From positions 248,001 through 312,000 of the forward strand of contig CALNHX010000286.1 in the NCBI GenBank assembly GCA_940337035.1: DNA of 64,000 bases, read 5' to 3'. A program made the translations under genes and the position numbers. The DNA comes from Agriotes lineatus. Its lineage: Eukaryota > Arthropoda > Insecta > Coleoptera > Elateridae. Shown one piece after another: positions 56,951 through 64,000 of the stretch (the first letter of the stretch is position 1; every line of letters begins with the position of its first letter). Under the pieces are notes generated by a model, which saw only the letters and a list, made by a program, of their open reading frames with translations, had not been told where the DNA came from and did not search any database.

Positions 56951-57629
56951 AAATCTGGTGTGATACACTCACACAACTTCCTTTTACAGTGTTCTTATAA
57001 TTAGTCAAAAATTTCATTTTTAATTTTTAGCCATTTGTCAAAAATTTTCAAAAATTACAAATACTACAAAAACGGTACAAAATAGAGCGTTAGTTGAAGA
57101 GACAAATTTTCTCTAGAATTTTAAGGTGAATTCAAAAATGTAATAATATACCGGGTGTTTTATTTAAAATAGGAGTTAATAAAAAGAATAGAAAAAAAAA
57201 ACAAAAGAAACCCACTTTAGAAATATTCAACTGGAAAATCACCTATTTCACATCAATACACATTAAAAATGTAGTAAAAATGTAAAGTTTAAAAAAAATC
57301 GTTAGAGCCGTTTTTGAAAAAATCGAAAAAAACTGAAAAATCACAAGAGTAAACACCTATTTCCGGTTATGCGATTTTCTTCAAAAGCTTGTTGTCTCAT
57401 CTACATAGTACACAAAACTTATATATGAAGTTTCAACGCCATACCTCTTTTCGTTTTTGAGATATTCTGTTCACAGACAGACACACAGACAGACAGACAC
57501 ACAGACCAATGAAAAAAAATATGTTTTTTGGGATCAGGGGACTCTAAAACGTGAAGATCTGTTGAAAACTCAATTTCGAATTTTTGGGGTGAATCCAATA
57601 CTTCCTTTATAGTAAAAGGAAGTAAAAAC
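56951..57629 (+). mobile_element. Helentron/HINE-like non-autonomous repeat, copy 4
   Basis: Same start and end as copy 3; terminal hairpin ACTTCCTTTATAGTAAAAGG then AAGTAAAAA. (CAGA)n at about 57474-57505. It abuts a retrotransposon fragment directly at about 57630. Confidence 0.7.
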
Positions 57630-58350
57630 TAACAAATTAAAACTAAACACGGATAAAAGTAAGTGTATGATATTGGGTAAACAACAAAGTAATGACCGAG
57701 AAGACTGTGGTATAAAGATGGACCAAGAGGTAATACATAAAGTGGATAAATATAAATATTTAGGGGTGTGGATAGACTCTAAGCTTAAATTCAAATATCA
57801 CGTAGACTATATATGTAAAAAAGTTGGCAAAAAAGTTGGACAATTGAGGCGAGTAAGCGTATATTTATCTCATAATTCAAGACTGACTTTATATAATAGT
57901 ATAGTGTTGCCTCATTTAGAATATTGCAGTACTATCTTATTTCTGGTGAACAAGGGGGACATACAGTCACTGCAAATCCTACAAAATAAAGCAATGAGAA
58001 CGATAATTGGGTGTAACAGATATACTCCCATCCGGTGTATGCTAGAATATTTGTCATGGTTGTCTATTAAGCAGAGGATTTATTTGAGTGCAATGACAAT
58101 GGTACATAAGATGAAAATGTCGATAACACCGGTTTATTTAAATAAAAAAATCTGCTTGGGAAGGGACGTCCATAATTATTCAACAAGGCATAGAAATGAC
58201 ATAATTTGCCAATACTGAGGGAGGAAGAAGATCACTTTTTGTACTGGGCATTAGTGAATATAATAAATTACCACTAGATATTAAGGCAATTACCAACATA
58301 GTACATTTTAAAAGATCTCTAAGACAAAGACTGCTACAGTGTTAATTTAT
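57630..58350 (+). pseudogene. CR1/Jockey-like retrotransposon, C-terminal fragment of ORF2
   Basis: Open from LKLNTDKSKCMILGKQQ to a TGA at 58218: VDKYKYLGVWIDSKLKFKYH, VGQLRRVSVYLSHNSRLTLY, VLPHLEYCST and QNKAMRTIIGCNRYTPI are the post-RT region of this group. The catalytic part is missing; it is cut at its 5' side by Helentron-like copy 4. Different family from the copy at 58.4-62.7 kb. Confidence 0.75.
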
Positions 58351-58817
58351 ATTATAGTATAGGCAAATACACACATATATATATATACGTAATAATAATA
58401 ATAATAATAATAATGGTCGTTTATTGAAGGAGATCTGTACCATCTCAAAATATAAATACATTAAAATATTTTAACAAAATACATAATTTTTTTACAGAAT
58501 GACAAAATAACAATATTTTTTGGAAGTAGGTCACAGTCACCTTCAAAAGGGCGAAGTTCAGATTTATGAAAAAGCAAATTTTCATAATCTGCTCTTACAC
58601 TTAACCCTATTGCTTCGTTTACTAAAAATACGTCTTGAGAGGATATGAAAAAATAACATTTAAATTTAATTTTTAAGTAAATTTAAAATATAAAAAAGTT
58701 AATTTAGTGACGTGCAAATACGAATGAGAATATTTGTGTAATGCGTAATAAGAATTAACTGTATAAATTTAACTATGATGAGAAGAGATTATAAGAAAAC
58801 AAAAAGAAACAAAAACA

Positions 58818-61696
58818 TTATTTTTGATTTTTATAAATAAGGCTAGTAAGCTGGTGTCTGAATGTGGAAACTTTAAGTGTTTTTAGAAATTCCGGCAAGG
58901 TGTTGTAAACATTACTGATGGTATATGAAAACGATTTTTCAAATAAATGGGATTTATGGATTGGAGGTGTGATAATGCTTTTTTTTCTTACATTCACTTT
59001 GTGAACGTTGTATCTAAATTTTACTTTATTAAACAGGTACGTTGGTTGCTTAGTAACTATAACTTTATGAAACAGAACTGAGGAATGCAACATTCTTCTA
59101 TTATACATATTAAGCCATTTAGCTTCAGTTAATGTATGAGAGATGCGATGAAACTTTTTGATACCATATACAAGCCGAAGACAAGAGTTCTGCATTCGTT
59201 GAACTCTTTTCACATCATAGCTATCGATGCACGGTCCGTACACAACATAACAATGATTAAAATGGGACAAAACAAGGGATTCACATAACAGTATCTTTAA
59301 TTTTCTAGTTAAACAAAATCTTTGATTAAATATCAACTTCAAATTAATATAAGCTTTACGTAATAAATGACTAATATGTTGAGAAAATTTTAAATCTTCA
59401 TCTAAGATCAGACCAAGATTTTTTGCACTTTCTTTTACAAGCAAAACCTCATCTCCAACCTTAACAATCACGTCCTGTTTAATTAAATTTCTAGCTTTAC
59501 GTTGGCCAAATACCATAACCACGGATTTTTCTGCGTTAATTTTTAGACAATGTTTTTCAGATATTTCAACAAGAGCATCAATATCGGATTTAATGAAATT
59601 ATTAGTTTGCGCAACATCTTCAGGTTTAAAATCGAATTGAAGTTGTGTATCGTCGGCATATAGGTGATACTTGCAGTGCTTAACATAATTTCGGAAATTG
59701 CATGTGTACAGTGAGTAGAGTAAAGGTCCTAGATTTGAACCTTGAGGCACGCCAGCCATAATTGGTAAAGGAAATGAGGTTTCCCCATTTAAAATGACTT
59801 TCTGAAAACGATTTGTAAGGTACGACCGCATGAGTTCCACAGCGCCGGCAGCAAAACCAATAAACCGCAAGATGCTGAACAAAATTTTATGGGAAATAGT
59901 GTCAAATGCTTTTGAATAGTCTAACATGACTAAAACGGATGTTCTGTCTTTATCAGCAGCAGACAGTATACCATCAGTTATGTTCAGGAGAGCAGTAGCA
60001 CATCTGTACCCCTTTCTAAAACCTGATTGTGTTTCGGATAAGATATTATGAAGCGCAATGTAAGTTGTTATTTGTGCTACCATTATTTTTTCTAAAATTT
60101 TAGACATAACTGGCAATATACTGATAGGACGAAGGTCCTTAAACAGTTTAGGTTCATTGATCTTAGGTAACGGAATGACATCAGCGGTCTTCCATTTATC
60201 AGGAAACACAGAAGATAACAAACAACAATTAATTATGTGAGTAATAATAGGCAAGATAGTAGGAAAACACATTCTAAGCATTGACACACTTATACCGTCA
60301 CAGCCAACCGCATTCGTTTTAATACCGAATATTATACTTGATATTTCATTTTCATCAGACAGTTTGAAGCAAAACAAGGACTCAAACGGTTTTAGGAATG
60401 AATGATTGTAGTAATCTTCTAATTCTATGTTACCAGAAATAGATGGCCTGCCGGCACTTAAAAAAGTATCATTGATTTTATTAACATCATTAAGATGAGG
60501 TGGAATAGTATTGTTATTGGATTTCTTTGAGTGATATATATTTAATGATCTGAGTTCCTTCCACATAGTCTTAGAATCATTTCGGGCTCGATATTCTAAA
60601 TAAACTTGTTTTTCTTTTCTAATCGCAAACGTTGTAAAATTCCGTAAAGATTTGTAATATTCCCAAGAGCCACTAGTCCTAAGCCTTTTAAATCGTTTAA
60701 AAGCAGCATCTCTTAAAGCCATCATTAGTCTAATGTTATCAGTAAGCCATGGTGCTTTAGGTTTTGTTATCTTTACCGTTTTTACAGGAGCATGCCGGTT
60801 AAACAGAGTTAACATATTATTAGTAAAATATGTAACTTTATCATTTATATCTACGATGTTGTAAATATTTTGCCATTGTATTTGCTGTAAGTCATTTCTA
60901 AAATCATTACTGTCGAAAGATCGAAAGTCTCTAAACGTAAATAAATGTGGATTAACACGTACATTTATATTTATTGGATAGTGACAATATATTAAAGAAT
61001 GATCAGATATATGATGCATATTTATAACACCTGTATTTTTTACTTCTATATCTGAGCCAACAATTATAAAATCAATTAATGTGGCGGTGGTGGCTGTAAC
61101 TCGAGTGGGTTCTAGTATAATTTGCTTGAACCCCATTGCATCCAAGGCAGAATAAAATTGTACACATGCAACCTCATGAAATTTAAGGAGATTTAAATTA
61201 AAATCGCCCATGCACACTATTTCGTCACATGAAGATAAAATTAAAGAAACAGAGTCTTGGAAAGCATTCAAAAATCAGAATGCGAGTACTCTTGCCTCCT
61301 ATATACGGTACCAACCCTTATTCTAATACTAGCAATTTTAATGCTGACCCAAATCTGTTCTAAAGCAATACTATTGCTTGCCGTTTGAAGTAAGACAGAA
61401 GAATAATTATTTTTAAGATACATACCAACACCTCCTCCCCATGTAGTAGTAACACGGTCTTCACGTAGAAAGTTATAGCCTTCGATGTTTACAGCTTCAT
61501 TCGGAATATGAGGGAAAAGCCTCGTTTCAGACACTCCTACTATATCGTAGCCATCATTCAGTATCAGAGATTTAAATTCTGCAAAATTAGTTAAAAGAGA
61601 TCGTACGTTTAAATGAGCTATCTTAATGGTGTTAATCATGTAAGTATCTAGATAAATAAGTAAATAGACAAGCTGTAGGAAAGATACTCCTACCAA
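58818..61696 (-). pseudogene. CR1/Jockey-like ORF2 (endonuclease + reverse transcriptase), one frameshift
   Basis: The endonuclease begins with KIAHLNVRSLLTNF and DIVGVSETRLFPH (61630-61500), GGGVGMYLKNN and VGTVYRR. A single-base loss in a T-run near 61270 shifts the frame just before LNAFQDSV; otherwise 817 codons are open. They include CMGDFNLNLLKF, ISDHSLIYC, then RT: AVGCDGISVSM, FKDLRPISILPVMSKILE, VMLDYSKAFDTISH, AGVPQGSNLGPLLYSLY, the catalytic LYADDTQLQ, GLILDEDLKFSQH and a C-terminal region to the stop at 58818. It would copy the element RNA at a nicked target (family knowledge). With one lesion it is among the younger copies here. Confidence 0.9.
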
Positions 61697-61739
61697 TTGA
61701 AGATGACTGTGGCTCGTTTAGTAGCTCGTAGCAATCTTC

Positions 61740-62100
61740 CATATGAGAAAAATAATATAATTTTAAATATGTATAAATTTTCCCACAAAGTAACAATAAT
61801 AAGAAAAAAAACCTTTCACCCACAAAACCTAGATTCTTTATCATAAAGCAACATAAAATTATTTTCAAATTAGTCACACAGATAAAAAATAATGGTATGC
61901 AAACTAAACTAAATTTTACATCACATTTCGTACTGAAAATTAAATTGGCTCATTAAATAATAGCAACATATTGATCATTCACATCAGAAATACAATATAA
62001 TTTCAAATCTACATTCTTCAAAAAGTAACCATAAAAAGAAGACCTCTGAAACACGGAACCTAGATTCATTATGATAAAGTAACTTAAAAATATATTAAGC
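61740..62100. repeat. Direct duplication in the spacer between ORF1 and ORF2
   Basis: The block at about 61790-61860 (ACCTAGATTCTTTATCATAA) recurs at about 62020-62090 (ACCTAGATTCATTATGATAA), an offset near 230 bp, with similarity on both sides. Confidence 0.6.
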
Positions 62101-62166
62101 TCAGCTTCCTTAAATTCTAATAATAATTGCAAAGCGTGAGAGTTCACAAAATTGAAAATCGTAAAA

Positions 62167-62690
62167 CTAATGTACATCAGTAAAATCGGAAGTGGAATTT
62201 ATTACGTATACCCGAGTATTTTCACTTTTCCGCATCATGATCTTGCCATTTTTAACCCACAAAAATCGAATACCATTAGACTTTTTAAACTCACGACACT
62301 GGTTAAACAATTTTCTGTACTCAGGAGATAGAAACTCGTTGATGTAGATGGGATTAGATATTCCAGAGGATGGGTCCAGATCCTTAGTGGAGAAAGTGCG
62401 TTTGATTTTCCTCGCGTTCAAAAATTCTTCTTTATAGATGCGACTAAGAAATTTAAAAATAATACATCGTGGTTCAAGAGGTCTCGATTGATTAGGAGCT
62501 AATCTGTGACATGCATCGATCATAGTTTTATCGATAGGAAAGTTCAGCGCACGGCCAATAATACCTATTGTGGCCAACACATTTTCATCCCGCGGCTCCG
62601 GTACTCCTCTGATTTCTACACAATTCAAACGGCTGTATTGTTCCAGGTGATTAATTCTTTGTTTGAAATCAGTTAACATTGTGGCACCCA
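62167..62690 (-). pseudogene. Retrotransposon ORF1 (FP/RRM-type), 5'-truncated
   Basis: Contains RINHLEQYSRLNCVEIRGVP, IDACHRLAPN, RCIIFKFLSR, IYINEFLSPEYRKLF and FLWVKNGKIMMRKS, the order of the nucleic-acid-binding ORF1 proteins of insect non-LTR elements (baculovirus FP-like domain, L1 ORF1-like). The usual N-terminal coiled coil or PHD is missing: homology ends at about 62680 where a GGCACCC-rich repeat begins. Its stop lies at 62167. Confidence 0.75.
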
Positions 62691-62950
62691 GCACATAAAC
62701 AAGAAAAGTGGCACCCACTTGAAGTACTAGGGATAGCAGTGTATATTTTATACGAATTTACTCATCATAGCTCCTACAAACGTATCAAGACAAAAAACTT
62801 CCATAATTTTTGTATACGCACTAAAAGGTATTTTATGGTAAACTCGCACTACACTAACTGGTCAACTGGCACCCATTTGTATAAGAATTATATAAATTTC
62901 GACCAAGTGGCATCTGTACAGTGATGCCATATTTATGGGTGCCTTAATCC
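62670..62950. repeat. Fragment related to the TGGCACC-cluster termini
   Basis: GTGGCACCC at 62676 and 62708, TGGCACCC at 62867, AGTGGCATC at 62905, then GTGATGCCATATTTATGGGTG at 62921. The last block resembles the inner edges of the element A and B termini. No (TA)n is attached, so it is probably a broken or non-autonomous relative. Confidence 0.5.
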
Positions 62951-64000
62951 CTTTTGTTTTCGTATTGATAACCGGTATGGCAGTGTATCAAACATATTAA
63001 AGTTATCCACTTTCTAATTTTACAGTTTTGGATTCTACTTAAACTCTTTATTGCTTGTATGCAGTCTTACCCGGCTTGTTGCACTTGCTTGGCAAAAGTG
63101 TGCAGCCTACATTTTCAACTTTTCCAGGCTTCTTAAAATACGGCATGCTTATGGAGATTTAGGGATATGTGGGAAACGTATTATAAATTTTCTATTTATG
63201 ACAATAGTGCAATTGCGATTAACATAGTTTATTGATACTTTTTGGTATACAAAAAATTACAGAATATAAAAATACGTGTAGAATAAAAAAAATAACCAAA
63301 CTAAATTGTACAGTGTGAATAAAGTACAAATGTTATTAATTACATACGAGGTTGTCCAAAAGTATGTAAGCGCTGCCATAGCTATTGGTTTTATAAAAAT
63401 AGCTACGTACAACACATTTGTAGTAAAATACGCCCTGTATTTTGGCGTATTTTGAAATTATTCATTTTTCCCTCGTGAGTACCGACTGTGAAAAAGATCG
63501 CCACTTTTTTAAATAGCAATATAATTATACTTTATGTTGTTGTTGGATAGAGATGTTTTTTCAATTTCCATCCATCCAAGCTTTTATGACCCTACAGCAT
63601 GTTTCTATAAGATAAAGGAGATGCACTGTGTGTCAACTCCATGTTATGAACAGTAGCCTACAGAGATACGAAACTTTTATATGAAATTTTATTCTTTACA
63701 AAAAAAAATCTCGGATAATTGTTGTGTATCTGGCTTCATTTTGATAGCCTTTCATGTTAAACGCAGAAAACGAAAACTTAGTAAAAAGCCTTTAGTAAAA
63801 ATCACCAAACAACATTAAATTTAATTTAAAATAATTGGGGGTAATGATGGTTAGTGACAACAGAAATAGCAAATCTCACGTAAGCGCTTTTGTTTCAAAA
63901 CGAAGTTCTATGTCTTTGTTTTCTCTCAATGTTTTTTTTATATATGACCATAAAAGTTAAATAGATGAATAAACAAAAGTCACTATCCAGCAAAAATATA
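62951..64000. other. No gene seen
   Basis: AT-rich. ACGAGGTTGTCCAAAAGTAT near 63346 looks like a transposon-end sequence, and an opposing TCTCACGTAAGCGCTTTTGT near 63872 might pair with GTAAGCGC near 63366, but I could not define an element. Confidence 0.35.

Larger units (their letters stand above)
58388..62680 (-). mobile_element. Nearly full-length CR1/Jockey-like retrotransposon
   Basis: Order on the minus strand: ORF1 (truncated at 62680), a 470-bp spacer with an internal duplication, ORF2, a 3' UTR and the tail. The tail is (ATT)n, seen as AAT repeats at 58388-58412, preceded by an AATAAA-like signal (CAATAAACG). Microsatellite tails are typical of CR1-type and related elements rather than poly(A)-tailed Jockey. 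A TGGCACC-cluster fragment abuts its 5' end. Confidence 0.8.

Overview
The window looks like a stretch of a large, AT-rich arthropod nuclear genome, most likely an insect. Evidence: short spliceosomal introns, eukaryotic polyadenylation signals, no bacterial gene organisation, and almost every recognisable gene is a transposable-element (TE) gene of a type common in insects (RTE, CR1/Jockey-like, P, pogo, hAT, piggyBac, ISL2EU, Helentron-like). A beetle-like or similar large insect genome is a guess only. No conventional host gene could be identified with confidence.

Layout. 1-3.3 kb: an ISL2EU-type DNA transposon (YqaJ/PHD gene on +, THAP-DDE transposase on -, tail to tail). 4.2-8.3 kb: a decayed P-element transposase split by a 2.4-kb GC-rich insertion that has its own TATA box, a two-exon Pro/Arg-rich ORF and a poly(A) signal. 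8.3-9.0 kb: an inverted-repeat element. 9.9-13.3 kb: a decayed CR1/Jockey-like retrotransposon containing a 0.7-kb P-like element. 13.6-15.2 kb: RTE and piggyBac fragments. 15.2-31.5 kb: two related 7.5-kb elements in opposite orientation, separated by a 1.15-kb palindrome. Both are bounded by (TA)n runs and clusters of TGGCACC motifs, and both carry exons of the same gene. In the right-hand copy nine phase-consistent exons encode an 841-residue zinc-finger/tyrosine-recombinase-like protein; in the left-hand copy the recombinase exons are gone. 32.3-33.4 kb: a minisatellite open in several reading frames. 34-36.5 kb: nested inverted repeats and two 5S-rRNA-like repeats. 38.7-40.5 kb: a P-like element with a 7-bp target duplication. 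42.6-45.1 kb: Tc1/IS630-like fragments in inverted orientation. 45.1-47.9 kb: a complete pogo/Tigger-like transposon with terminal inverted repeats, TA duplication and an open two-exon transposase. 49.4-51.3 kb: a TIR element with a nested MITE, both with perfect 8-bp duplications. 52-54 kb: an RTE fragment cut by a palindromic element. 55.5-57.6 kb: two of the four copies of a Helentron-like non-autonomous family. 57.6-62.7 kb: a CR1/Jockey-like fragment, then a nearly complete two-ORF CR1/Jockey-like element on the minus strand.

The most interesting object is the pair of (TA)n-bounded elements at 15.2-31.5 kb. Their homologous termini and shared exons suggest a family of intron-containing tyrosine-recombinase transposons with a microsatellite target preference. 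All calls come from reading the sequence; no database search was possible.
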